The notes below the pieces were generated by a model. It ran no database searches. It worked only from the letters and a program-made list of their open reading frames with translations, and had not been told where the DNA came from. A DNA stretch of 29,060 bases, from NCBI GenBank assembly GCA_900550295.1, contig URRM01000012.1, forward strand, positions 1 to 29,060. Reading direction: 5' to 3'. Positions 1 through 7,021 of the stretch are shown piece by piece. How positions within the stretch are numbered: position 1 is the stretch's first letter; every line of letters starts with the position of its first letter. The translations under genes were made by a program, and so were the position numbers. The stretch is from an uncultured bacterium. Its GTDB lineage: Bacteria > Cyanobacteriota > Vampirovibrionia > Gastranaerophilales > Gastranaerophilaceae.

Positions 1-7
1 AAATTCA

Positions 8-955
8 TTATGCGAAAGTTTTGAAAGAATCATCAGAGTTCTTTTTGATTACAGAAGAAACAGATTCCATTTCAGTAGAGATAGCGCTTTGTTCAGTATC
101 TAATTGTTTCAAGCGTAATTCTAATTTTTTATCTTGAGCTTGGATGATAGATGTTTGAGCGTTAATTTCTTCTAATTGTTGTTGGTATAAATATGTTTCG
201 TATTGGTATTGGTTGTATGCATCTTCGTATGCTGCATCATCTGTTACTGATGTTGAAGATACAGATAATAATTCGCCGTTACCTAAGTCTGGAGAAGAAA
301 TGCTTGTGATTCTGTTGCTTGCATCTCTTTCGATAGTGCAGTTTTGGAAAGAACCTTGGTTGTATTTTGTAACAGTGATTTCTTTGTAAGCTTTTGATAC
401 AGTATTGTTATCTGTTGCAGATTTTAAATCAGCTGCAGTGAAGTATACGATGTTTGCTGCAGATTCAGAACCCATGTTAACGAAGTAAACATCTGAAGCT
501 TGAACTTGTTTGTCAGCTTTTAAGTTTTCGTTGATACCAGCAACTGTAGAATCAGCGATAAGTTTTTGTTGAGGATCATCGTTGATTAATTTGATTTCTT
601 TACCGCCATAGTAATATTTACCATTTTTTGAAGATACAGCATAACCGTTAACTGTAGCTCTCATAGCGCTGTCTTGGTAAGAAGTTGTATATAATACAGT
701 GTAAGAACCTTGAGCGTTTTTAGAAACTTGGTTTAGAGTATAATCTTGACCATAGTTTACAGAGTAAACGATAGTTTTGTAGTTTTCAGTAGAAGGAGGA
801 GTAGGAACAGATAAAGTTAACATAGAACTGTAGTAGTTAGCAGATTGGTTAGCTAGAGTAGTTCTTTGTTGGTTGATTTGTTGACCTTCATATTCAATGT
901 TAGTCTTTCTAGCTGTTAAATTTAAAAATCTTGCTTGTGATGCTGCTAAACCCAT
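8..955 (-). CDS. Lineage-type coiled-coil protein of unknown function
   Basis: A complete 315-residue protein with no cleavable signal peptide or clear membrane segment. The N-terminus (MGLAASQARFLNLTARK, then a Gln/Asn-rich helix to about residue 45) looks like the conserved uncleaved head of a protein family I associate with gut Melainabacteria. The middle (about 60-225) is Ser/Thr/Tyr/Asn-rich and probably beta. The last 75 residues form a strong coiled coil (Gln/Glu/Leu-rich, ending DDSFKTFA). The layout of N-terminal helix, variable middle and C-terminal coiled coil recalls flagellar axial proteins or type III export substrates, but I see no family motif that proves this. An AAGGAAAG stretch lies about 10 bases before the ATG. 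It stands alone, divergent from the SPOR-domain gene across a 249-base spacer. The function is not known to me; an export substrate is a speculation. Confidence 0.75.
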   Translation of the reverse strand: MGLAASQARFLNLTARKTNIEYEGQQINQQRTTLANQSANYYSSMLTLSVPTPPSTENYKTIVYSVNYGQDYTLNQVSKNAQGSYTVLYTTSYQDSAMRATVNGYAVSSKNGKYYYGGKEIKLINDDPQQKLIADSTVAGINENLKADKQVQASDVYFVNMGSESAANIVYFTAADLKSATDNNTVSKAYKEITVTKYNQGSFQNCTIERDASNRITSISSPDLGNGELLSVSSTSVTDDAAYEDAYNQYQYETYLYQQQLEEINAQTSIIQAQDKKLELRLKQLDTEQSAISTEMESVSSVIKKNSDDSFKTFA

Positions 956-1204
956 AACGACACACTTTCCTTATTAACTATTTATTATCCATTTCCCTAT
1001 GCTTTTTAATTCGGCATAAAACCATGTAAACTTAATGCTTTTGAACCACTTTGTTACATTTGTTTACATTGCGCAGATTGGATGATTTAATGTCGGAGAT
1101 ATTATTTTTTACAATTTTTCAACTTTCAACACCTCCTCCAAGCCTTATAGACTTTTAATATTGTTTTGGTTAAAATATTTGTAAAATGAAAAGGATTTAA
1201 TTTT
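956..1204. other. Divergent intergenic spacer
   Basis: About 250 AT-rich bases separate the coiled-coil gene (minus) from the SPOR-domain gene (plus). It holds a predicted promoter for the plus gene (listed separately). I found no convincing promoter for the minus gene, although repeated TGTAAAC/TGTAAC-like words lie around 1040-1075. I see no RNA gene or further ORF. Confidence 0.5.
1148..1176 (+). promoter_or_regulatory. Predicted sigma-70-type promoter for SPOR-domain gene
   Basis: TAGACT (4/6 match to TTGACA) is followed after 17 bases by TAAAAT (5/6 match to TATAAT). The start site would fall near 1183, giving a leader of about 20 bases that includes an AAGGA ribosome-binding site. Confidence 0.5.
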
Positions 1205-1900
1205 ATGACTCAAAAACAACAACCAGAATATCAAAGCTATAAAAGATATAAAAAAAATAAAGATGTTACAGCGCAAAATATTTTGACTGTTTTTACAACA
1301 ACCTTTTTGATTATGCTTGTTTTCTTTATTGGCGCTGCAAGAAAAATTACACCGAATGTAGATGTTTCTATCGGTGAAGATTCAGCTGTAGATGCAAAAG
1401 AATCAGGATTGGGTGTTAAAGGTTTTATAGATAACAGATTAAAAGCTATTCAATCTGAAGATTCAAATATTATGACTAAAAAGATTGAAGAAGCCAGAAA
1501 CAAATTTGAAGAAGATGATGAAGATGAATATTTTGACAACACTTTAGAGGAAAAAGTTAAACTTCCGGTTAAAAAGGTTAAACAAGAAGTTAAACAAGTT
1601 GCTCAAGAGGTTCAACAATCTCAAGAACAAAAAACTGTTGCTCAACCTCCAAAACCGGTTGAAATTCCAACTGCATACAATCCTGTTGTTAAAGTTGTTG
1701 TTGGTAGCTATTCTTCTATTGATCAAGCTAAAGTTGCTCAATCAATCTTGCAGGAATCGGGTTTGGGTGTAACTCCGTTTATTAAAAATATTCAAGGTAC
1801 TTACACTCTTCAAGTTGGTTCATTCTCTTCTGAAGCAAAAGCTCAATCGCTTGCTAATGAACTTTTGAAACATAATTATCCGGCAAGAATTATAAAATAA
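1205..1900 (+). CDS. SPOR-domain inner-membrane protein
   Basis: A 231-residue bitopic protein. It has a short Lys/Tyr-rich cytoplasmic head, one membrane segment at about residues 25-45 (ILTVFTTTFLIMLVFFIGAA), an acidic and then Lys/Gln/Val-rich linker at about 50-155, and a SPOR domain at about 160-231. The SPOR domain shows the expected pattern of two similar halves, VVVGSYSSIDQAKVAQSIL and LQVGSFSSEAKAQSLANELL. SPOR domains bind denuded peptidoglycan glycan strands and target proteins such as FtsN and DedD to the division septum, so a cell-wall or division role is likely. An AAGGA site precedes the ATG by 7-8 bases. The pfkB-family gene begins 12 bases after the stop, so the two are probably co-transcribed. 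The membrane topology and SPOR call are strong; the exact partner is unknown. Confidence 0.85.
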   Translation: MTQKQQPEYQSYKRYKKNKDVTAQNILTVFTTTFLIMLVFFIGAARKITPNVDVSIGEDSAVDAKESGLGVKGFIDNRLKAIQSEDSNIMTKKIEEARNKFEEDDEDEYFDNTLEEKVKLPVKKVKQEVKQVAQEVQQSQEQKTVAQPPKPVEIPTAYNPVVKVVVGSYSSIDQAKVAQSILQESGLGVTPFIKNIQGTYTLQVGSFSSEAKAQSLANELLKHNYPARIIK

Positions 1901-1912
1901 TAGAGGTTCAAA

Positions 1913-2965
1913 ATGTTTAATATTGTGACTATCGGTAGTGCTACAATTGATGTTTTTGTTAAATGTGATGAGGCAAATATTGTATCAGTAAATTCTTTTG
2001 ACAAAAAATCAGAATTTATGAGTTATAGATACGGTTCAAAAATTGATATAACTGATTTTGATACGAAAGTCGGCGGTGGCGGTGTTAATACAGCAATTAA
2101 CTTTGCAAATTTAGGTTACAATACCTCTGCTATTTTCAAAGTTGGTGAAGATTTTTATGCTCACGGAATAATGAATTATTTGAAAGATAAAAATTTAGAT
2201 TTGTCACACATCATTCAAACTTCAAAAACTTCTACAGGTTTTTCTGTAATTCTGGTAAGTTTCCAAGGTGATAGAACTGTATTGGCTCACCGTGGCGGTA
2301 ACGGCGAAATTGCAAAAGATGAAATAGATTTTGATGCCATAAAACAGGCTAAATTCTTATATTTGGCACCTCTAAACGGAAAATCAACAAAGATTTTAGA
2401 ACCAATTGTTAAATTTGCGCATGAAAATGATGTTAAAATCTGCGTTAATGCCGGTTCTACAAGCCTTAAAAAAGGTTTTGATTATATGAAACACATTTTG
2501 GAGAATGCTCACATTGTTGTGATGAACAAAGAAGAGGCTCAAATGTGTACAGGTATTGAGGTTCGACCAAATACTTCAGAAGAAGATTTTTCAAATGAAA
2601 GAGTTCATCCTGACGTTGTTAAAATGTTGAAAAAACTGAAGGTTAAGGATTATCAGCTAGTTGTAATAACAGACGGTGGAAAGGGTGCTTATGCTTATGC
2701 AAATGATAAAATCTACATTGCACCAATATTTCCAAGCAAAGTTGTTTCAACTTTAGGCGCAGGTGATGCGTTTGCTTCTACTCTTTGTGCAACTCTTCAT
2801 GCAAAAAAATCTGACATCTGCAAAGCCTTGATGTACGCTTCTGTAAATTCAAGTTCTGTTGTTTCAAATTTTGGTGCATCAGAAGGGCTATTAAAATTTG
2901 AGGAAATAGAAGAAAAATTGAAAGAACATCCTGAATATCAATGTGATGTTGTTGATGTCAAATAG
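1913..2965 (+). CDS. PfkB/ribokinase-family carbohydrate kinase
   Basis: A 350-residue cytoplasmic kinase that should phosphorylate a sugar or nucleoside with ATP. The N-terminal PfkB signature is visible at about residues 55-72 (KVGGGGVNTAINFANLG). The C-terminal signature is at about 279-287 (TLGAGDAFA), with the GAGD anion hole and its catalytic Asp. The region between has the expected alternating beta/alpha pattern, including VVMNKEEA and VVITDGGKGAYAY, which matches the nucleotide-binding part of ribokinases. The substrate cannot be told from sequence: ribokinase, fructokinase, adenosine kinase and 2-keto-3-deoxygluconate kinase share these motifs. A GAGGT site lies 5 bases before the ATG. 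It is the second gene of the SPOR-kinase pair and is followed by a strong terminator. Confidence 0.88.
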   Translation: MFNIVTIGSATIDVFVKCDEANIVSVNSFDKKSEFMSYRYGSKIDITDFDTKVGGGGVNTAINFANLGYNTSAIFKVGEDFYAHGIMNYLKDKNLDLSHIIQTSKTSTGFSVILVSFQGDRTVLAHRGGNGEIAKDEIDFDAIKQAKFLYLAPLNGKSTKILEPIVKFAHENDVKICVNAGSTSLKKGFDYMKHILENAHIVVMNKEEAQMCTGIEVRPNTSEEDFSNERVHPDVVKMLKKLKVKDYQLVVITDGGKGAYAYANDKIYIAPIFPSKVVSTLGAGDAFASTLCATLHAKKSDICKALMYASVNSSSVVSNFGASEGLLKFEEIEEKLKEHPEYQCDVVDVK

Positions 2966-2983
2966 GCATCATCTTGTATTTTT

Positions 2984-2998
2984 CCGTGTCAGCCACGG
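2984..2998. repeat. Small REP-like palindrome
   Basis: CCGTG-TCAGC-CACGG forms a 5-bp stem and is followed by GATGA. The flanking CGGGATGA matches the flank of a larger palindrome at 6931-6951, suggesting a dispersed short palindrome family. It lies between the kinase stop and the terminator. Confidence 0.35.
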
Positions 2999-3025
2999 GA
3001 TGATATAATGTTCATTATGTTAACA

Positions 3026-3065
3026 CAAAAAGGCGGTCGGTGAAATTCACCGACCGCCTTTTTTA
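3026..3065. terminator. Bidirectional intrinsic terminator
   Basis: A perfect 12-bp GC-rich stem (AGGCGGTCGGTG at 3031-3042 with its complement at 3048-3059) with a 5-base loop. It is followed by six T on the plus strand and preceded by A's at 3027-3031, which gives T's on the minus strand. It lies between the convergent kinase (plus) and GGDEF (minus) genes and can end both. Confidence 0.92.
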
Positions 3066-3080
3066 TATCTTTTCAAAATC

Positions 3081-3962
3081 TTAGAATTCTAAATTGATTT
3101 GAGAGAATTGAACGATTTTATTTTTACCACGTTTCTTAGCGTTGTATAATGCGTGTTCTGCATATCTGATAACTGTGTTTGCATCTTCTTCAACGTTAGC
3201 CAAGCAAGGGTATGTTGAAATACCACCTGAAACTGTGATTGGGTGTCTTTCTTCTTCTCCTGCAGGGATGAATTCCATTTTTTCAATGCTACGTCTGAAA
3301 CGTTCTGCAAACAAGAATGCATTGTCTTCTGATGTATTTGGAAGAATTACGATAAATTCTTCGTCGCCGTAACGAGTTAAAACATCTTCTTTTCTGATTA
3401 ACGCTTTTAATTTGTCAGCAAAGTTTTTCAATAAAACGTCGCCCCATTCATAGCCGTACATATCGTTAACAACTTTGAAGAAGTCGATATCAAATAATAG
3501 GCATGACAATGGAGTTTTGTAACGTCTTGCACGTGAAATTTCTGCATCTAAACGTTCTTGTAAGTATTTTCTGTTGTGTAAACCTGTTAATTCATCAGTT
3601 GTAGAAACTTCGTTGATTTTGTCGTGGAATTCTTTAACTTTAAATAATGAATTAATACGAGTTACTAAAACATCTTTGTTGATTGGTGTTGAGATGTAAT
3701 CATAAGTCAATGCTCTGATTGTAACGTCGTTGATTGGTTCGCCAACGAACAATACCGGAACTTTGAATTTTGTTGTCATCAAAACATCTTTTAAATTTGA
3801 AACATCTTCAACGATTAACAAGTATGGGTTTAAAAGTTCATATTCTTTTAAATCTTCAGCTAGTTCAACTCTAACACTCGCCTTATCGATGCTATCCAAA
3901 TTTTCAATAGTATTTTTAATTTCAGATTCTTTTTTTGTTGTATAGATGATAATGTTTTTCAT
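3081..3962 (-). CDS. Response-regulator-like GGDEF protein with degenerate motif
   Basis: A 293-residue protein. The ATG at 3962 is chosen because AGGAG sits 5 bases upstream; a TTG 24 bases earlier has no such site. Residues 1-110 look like a CheY-type receiver fold, but the usual acidic pocket and phospho-Asp are not clear. Residues 115-290 are a GGDEF domain, with DELTGLHNRKYL at its start, DIDFFKVVND (usual DIDHFK) and a typical I-site RKED at 190-193. The signature at about 199-203 reads GDEEF instead of GGDEF/GGEEF: the second Gly is replaced by Asp. That Gly sits at the GTP site, so cyclase activity is doubtful; the intact I-site would allow c-di-GMP binding. It may be a c-di-GMP receptor or a weak cyclase. 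No EAL or other output domain is present. Confidence 0.85.
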   Translation of the reverse strand: MKNIIIYTTKKESEIKNTIENLDSIDKASVRVELAEDLKEYELLNPYLLIVEDVSNLKDVLMTTKFKVPVLFVGEPINDVTIRALTYDYISTPINKDVLVTRINSLFKVKEFHDKINEVSTTDELTGLHNRKYLQERLDAEISRARRYKTPLSCLLFDIDFFKVVNDMYGYEWGDVLLKNFADKLKALIRKEDVLTRYGDEEFIVILPNTSEDNAFLFAERFRRSIEKMEFIPAGEEERHPITVSGGISTYPCLANVEEDANTVIRYAEHALYNAKKRGKNKIVQFSQINLEF

Positions 3963-3985
3963 AATTTCTCCTAATATTTGACACA

Positions 3986-4014
3986 ATTATATCAAACTGA
4001 ATAAAAAAAAGCAA
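3986..4014 (-). promoter_or_regulatory. Predicted promoter for GGDEF gene
   Basis: On the minus strand TTGCTT (4009-4014), a 17-base spacer and a perfect TATAAT (3986-3991). The start site would be near 3979, about 17 bases before the ATG, leaving room for the AGGAG site. It separates this gene from the metW operon upstream. Confidence 0.6.
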
Positions 4015-4019
4015 TACTG

Positions 4020-4631
4020 CTAATTTGTAAGTACAAAAATGGCATCTTCCGCAAATAATGGGCTGATTAGTCTTGTAATAATATTTTTTCTGACTTTGCC
4101 ATTTGTAAAATATAATGATTTTAGAATTTTGAAATTATTCTTTTGCGCAAATTCAAAAAAGTCGTTGATTGTAAGCAGGTGAATGTTCGGGGTATCATAC
4201 CACTCAAAAGGTAATCGCTCCGATTTTGGCATGCGACCTTTAAACATTAAATAAAAACGAACCTTCCAGTAAGCAAAATTCGGGAAACTTACGACACATT
4301 TTTTGCCTACTCTAAGCATTTCGTTTATTACATAATCAGGTCTTTCTGTTGATTGAAGTGTGCTGTTTAGAATAACATAGTCATATTCCTTGTCTGTAAT
4401 CTGTTTCAGACCTTCGTCAATATCGCCTTGAATTGTACAAACACCTTTTTGAATACTTTCTATTACAGAATTTTCGTCAATTTCAATCCCTTTGCCTTGA
4501 ACGTTCTTTTTATCTTTAAGCATTTTTAGCAAAGTGCCGTCGCCACTGCCTAAATCAAGAACTGTAGAGTTTTCTTCGACAATGTCAACGATTGAAGCAT
4601 AGTTTACGTGTAATCTTTGGCTATTTTCCAT
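4020..4631 (-). CDS. metW: MetW-like class I SAM-dependent methyltransferase
   Basis: The protein is 203 residues from the ATG at 4631. This start gives the usual MetW N-terminus just before motif I, whereas a GTG at 4676 would add 15 residues inside the upstream gene. SAM-binding motif I is at about 25-32 (LDLGSGDG), motif II is GIEIDE, and QGDIDEGL and DYVILNSTLQ follow. The stretch FPNFAYWKVRFYLMFKGRMP and PFEWYDTPNIHLLTI are characteristic of the MetW family. MetW cooperates with MetX in homoserine acylation and methionine synthesis in proteobacteria, but no metX is nearby, so the role here is uncertain. The start overlaps the YihY stop by 11 bases (ATGGAAAATAG), indicating translational coupling in an nrnA-yihY-metW operon. 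Confidence 0.82.
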   Translation of the reverse strand: MENSQRLHVNYASIVDIVEENSTVLDLGSGDGTLLKMLKDKKNVQGKGIEIDENSVIESIQKGVCTIQGDIDEGLKQITDKEYDYVILNSTLQSTERPDYVINEMLRVGKKCVVSFPNFAYWKVRFYLMFKGRMPKSERLPFEWYDTPNIHLLTINDFFEFAQKNNFKILKSLYFTNGKVRKNIITRLISPLFAEDAIFVLTN

Positions 4632-5472
4632 TTGTAATACCCAGTCTGTTGTAAACTTGTGAGTTAATCTCTGCACCTATCAAAATTAGTATTGATGAGT
4701 AATACAGCCAAACCATTAACACTGCAAAAGCTCCGATGGTGCCGTAAATGAAGTTGTATGTGTGTAAATTGTTTACGTAAATTGAAAATCCCCAAGAGCC
4801 TAACAACCAAAATGTGCTGAAAAAGAAAGTTCCTGGGATTGTGCTTTTTAGTTTTAATAATTCCGGTCCTTTTAAATCAGGTAGGATGTAATAGTGTAAA
4901 AATGCCATTACGTAAAGCGCAACGAATGAAATCGGCCAACGTAAAAACATCCACATTGCAGCTGCTTCTTGTCCTAGATGTAAATAAGTTACGCAGAAAT
5001 TGAATATGATTTTACCGAAGATGATTAAGTTTACTGTGATGAATAAAACGGCCGTATTTACGATTAACATAAAGAATGCAAGTATTCTTGTGTATAAGAA
5101 TGAACGAGTTTCACCGATTTTGTAAGCTCTATTAAGCCCTTTGGCGATGATTGCAAGCATATTCGTTGTTAAAAATACGGTGGTTAAAAATCCTAAGATA
5201 GCCCAAAACCCACCTTTTGAATAGAATACAGCCTCTTTTAGAACTGTGAAAACCAGTTCTACGGATTCATCCGGCATAATTTGAACTAAAAATGATAAAA
5301 TCGGTTTTATAAAATCGTGCTTTCCGGCCCAACCAAAAATTCCGGTTAAGAACAAAAGAGTCGGAAAGATGCCCAGTACGCACATAAAGCCCATTTCAGA
5401 CGCCATTCCAAAAAAATCGTTGTCAACGATAGATTTTATTAACCTTTTCAAGTAAACAAAGATTTTCTTCAT
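4621..5472 (-). CDS. YihY/BrkB family inner-membrane protein
   Basis: A 283-residue polytopic membrane protein with about six hydrophobic segments (near residues 30-50, 90-110, 130-160, 175-200, 205-235 and 238-262). The family pattern is visible: an N-terminal amphipathic region, ASEMGFMCVLGIFPTLLFL, AILGFLTTVFLTTNM with ...KGLNRAY, and a C-terminal GTIGAFAVLMVWLYYSSILILIGAE, the most conserved part of the family. It was once annotated ribonuclease BN, which is now known to be wrong for this family; the real function is unsettled and may involve transport or envelope maintenance. Its ATG overlaps the nrnA stop (TAATG) and its end overlaps metW, so it sits in the middle of a tightly coupled operon. 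Confidence 0.88.
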   Translation of the reverse strand: MKKIFVYLKRLIKSIVDNDFFGMASEMGFMCVLGIFPTLLFLTGIFGWAGKHDFIKPILSFLVQIMPDESVELVFTVLKEAVFYSKGGFWAILGFLTTVFLTTNMLAIIAKGLNRAYKIGETRSFLYTRILAFFMLIVNTAVLFITVNLIIFGKIIFNFCVTYLHLGQEAAAMWMFLRWPISFVALYVMAFLHYYILPDLKGPELLKLKSTIPGTFFFSTFWLLGSWGFSIYVNNLHTYNFIYGTIGAFAVLMVWLYYSSILILIGAEINSQVYNRLGITNGK

Positions 5473-6437
5473 TAAACACCCTGTTGTTTGATTAATTCAA
5501 TAAGCTTTTTAACCGCTTCATTTGCGCTATTTTTTATCACACAACCTGCTGCAAATTTGTGTCCGCCACCGTTGAATGCCGAACAAACGTCTGCAACATC
5601 GATGTTTTTGCTGCGCATAGACACTTTAAACATCTTGTTATCAAGTTCTTTCAGAATAAAAGCAACTTCGGTTGTTTCAATAGCTCTTAAGACTTCAACA
5701 AGACCTTCTGTGAAGTCTTCACCACCGCCAAATTTTTCTAAATCTTTTTTGTAGACAACGGTGTAAGCGATTTTGTCATTCTCTGCAAATTCGGCCTTGC
5801 TAATGCAGTATGCTTGGAACATAACCAAATTTTTAGATTTAGATTCGTAGCAGTTTTTGTAAACTTTTTTAGGGTTAGCGCCTGCCGAAACAAGTTTTGA
5901 GGCAATTTTTAGCGCTCTTGAACTTGTGTTGTCAAATCTGAATCCGCCTGTGTCTGTTAAAATTGCTGTGTAAATTGCTTCTGCAATTTTTTCATCAACT
6001 TTCCAACCGTGATTTTCAGCAATTTGGAACAAAACTTCACCTGTCGAACTTGCATCACTTTCAACAAATTGGATGTTTGCATCGTAATTATTAGTTTTGT
6101 GGTGGTCGATAGTAGCCTTAATCATAGCTTTTTCATAGAAGATTTTAGCATCAAAAATTCTGTCTAAAGCTGCAACATCAACAAGTATAACCATATCGTA
6201 TACCATTGAATTGTCGAATTCAGAAATGTGTTTTACATCCTTTGCTCCGCTTAGGTATTCATACATTTTAGGATATTTTGATACAATCATCATTTCAGCT
6301 TTTTTCTTGTAATGATTGTAGATTAAATCCCTAAGTGCAATCATAGAGCCTAAAGCATCACCGTCAGGGTTGACGTGAGTTATGATTAATATATTTTTTG
6401 ATTTTTTTATGCTATCATCTAAGTTCAAATGTTCCAT
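5472..6437 (-). CDS. nrnA: DHH/DHHA1 phosphoesterase, NrnA-like
   Basis: A 321-residue cytoplasmic phosphoesterase. The DHH catalytic module shows THVNPDGDALGS (H21, D25, D27), the LVDVAALDR motif (D87) and the DHH motif at 111-113 (IDHHKTN), all Mn2+ ligands. The C-terminal DHHA1 domain carries the substrate-binding FNGGGHKFAAGC near residue 290. NrnA proteins degrade 2-5 nt nanoRNAs, including pGpG from c-di-GMP breakdown, and often dephosphorylate pAp. Pairing with the GGDEF-like gene downstream is therefore suggestive but not proof of a link. No Shine-Dalgarno sequence precedes the ATG, and an extended -10 lies 7 bases upstream, so the mRNA may be leaderless. It is the first gene of the nrnA-yihY-metW operon. 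Confidence 0.9.
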   Translation of the reverse strand: MEHLNLDDSIKKSKNILIITHVNPDGDALGSMIALRDLIYNHYKKKAEMMIVSKYPKMYEYLSGAKDVKHISEFDNSMVYDMVILVDVAALDRIFDAKIFYEKAMIKATIDHHKTNNYDANIQFVESDASSTGEVLFQIAENHGWKVDEKIAEAIYTAILTDTGGFRFDNTSSRALKIASKLVSAGANPKKVYKNCYESKSKNLVMFQAYCISKAEFAENDKIAYTVVYKKDLEKFGGGEDFTEGLVEVLRAIETTEVAFILKELDNKMFKVSMRSKNIDVADVCSAFNGGGHKFAAGCVIKNSANEAVKKLIELIKQQGV

Positions 6438-6464
6438 TGCTTAATTATAGCACACAAATATGAA
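6437..6464 (+). promoter_or_regulatory. Predicted promoter for DUF721 gene
   Basis: TTGCTT (6437-6442), a 16-base spacer and TATGAA (6459-6464). It overlaps the divergent nrnA promoter and puts the transcript start about 5 bases before the ATG at 6476, so this mRNA may also have almost no leader. The match is moderate. Confidence 0.35.
6444..6452 (-). promoter_or_regulatory. Extended -10 promoter of nrnA, predicted leaderless
   Basis: The minus strand reads TGCTATAAT, a perfect TATAAT with the TGn extension. I see no good -35. The expected start site falls on or next to the nrnA ATG at 6437, which has no Shine-Dalgarno sequence. Confidence 0.55.
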
Positions 6465-6475
6465 ATGGGCTTAAT

Positions 6476-6814
6476 ATGACTAAAAAGGTTTTATATACTA
6501 ACTTTGAAGGCATTGATGATACATTAGCAAAAATGCTTGAAGATAAAAATTTTAAAAAAGCGATTACGAGAAGTAACCTTTTTAAGTTTTGGCAAAAAGT
6601 TGTTGGCGAGAAGTTTAAAGATAATTCAAAACCGTTTTCTATGACAGCAAACGGGGTTATGATTGTTGCGTGTAAAAATCCTGCAGTGGCGCAAGAATTG
6701 ATGTTTAGAAAAACAAAAGTTCTGACAGAGCTTACACCGTATTTGAAGTCTTTGAAAATGAAGGTTACAGACTTGCGTTTTGACGTAAAACGTTGGGTGG
6801 ATGAGGAAGAGTAG
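6476..6814 (+). CDS. DUF721 (DciA-like) protein
   Basis: A 112-residue basic protein whose core (about 25-105) fits the DUF721 domain: LFKFWQKVVGEKFKDNSKPF, GVMIVACKNPAVAQEL and a C-terminal LKSLKMKVTDLRFDVKRW. DUF721 includes DciA, the ancestral loader or recruiter of the DnaB replicative helicase in bacteria without DnaC/DnaI. The domain is KH-like and binds DNA. A role in replication initiation is thus likely but not shown by context, since no dnaA or gyrB is adjacent. It is divergent from nrnA with only 38 bases between. There is no clear ribosome-binding site. Confidence 0.7.
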   Translation: MTKKVLYTNFEGIDDTLAKMLEDKNFKKAITRSNLFKFWQKVVGEKFKDNSKPFSMTANGVMIVACKNPAVAQELMFRKTKVLTELTPYLKSLKMKVTDLRFDVKRWVDEEE

Positions 6815-6888
6815 AGTTATACATAAGTCAACAATGGTTAAGTGGATAAGTCGAACTATGATAAAAAGTCAATTTGAATATAAATGAC

Positions 6889-6920
6889 TTATTGTCTTAT
6901 AGTCTTAAAGTCTTATGGTC
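6889..6920 (+). repeat. Four tandem 8-bp repeats (TTAnnGTC), array A
   Basis: TTATTGTC, TTATAGTC, TTAAAGTC and TTATGGTC follow each other without gaps. Only positions 4 and 5 vary. This pattern is like the short tandemly repeated sequences (STRR) of cyanobacteria. Confidence 0.8.
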
Positions 6921-6930
6921 TAAAGAAGAG

Positions 6931-6951
6931 ATCCCGCATCAAGTGCGGGAT
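6931..6951. repeat. GC-rich palindrome, REP-like hairpin
   Basis: ATCCCGCA-TCAAG-TGCGGGAT gives a perfect 8-bp stem with a 5-base loop, followed by GACAT. Similar dispersed ATCCCGC...GCGGGATGAC palindromes occur in many genomes. A related half-site (AATCCCGTGTTG) lies at 7031-7042 and a smaller relative at 2984-2998. Confidence 0.7.
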
Positions 6952-6989
6952 GACATAGAGTTAAAATATCATCTTAATCATAGTTCGAC

Positions 6990-7021
6990 TTATCGTCTTA
7001 TTGTCTTAACACCTTACAGTC
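6990..7021 (+). repeat. Four tandem 8-bp repeats (TTAnnGTC), array B
   Basis: TTATCGTC, TTATTGTC, TTAACACC (diverged) and TTACAGTC. They have the same unit and orientation as array A at 6889-6920, about 70 bases away on the other side of the palindrome. Confidence 0.7.

Larger units (their letters stand above)
6845..6994. repeat. 18-bp perfect inverted repeat enclosing a palindrome
   Basis: GATAAGTCGAACTATGAT at 6845-6862 recurs as its exact reverse complement at 6977-6994, enclosing 114 bases. The enclosed segment contains four 8-bp direct repeats and the hairpin at 6931-6951. The arrangement resembles a small non-autonomous mobile or REP-type element, though no target-site duplication was found. 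Confidence 0.7.

Noticed and set aside
1128..1139. CACCTCCTCC, an anti-Shine-Dalgarno-like sequence or minus-strand ribosome-binding site
   Set aside because: On the minus strand it is followed only by a 7-8 codon frame (TTGAAAGTTG...TAA), and no gene uses it. It resembles the leader element at 16345-16354 but has no partner sequence here.
6889..7021. Repeat arrays considered as a CRISPR
   Set aside because: The units are 8 bp and contiguous, with no spacers and no cas genes nearby.
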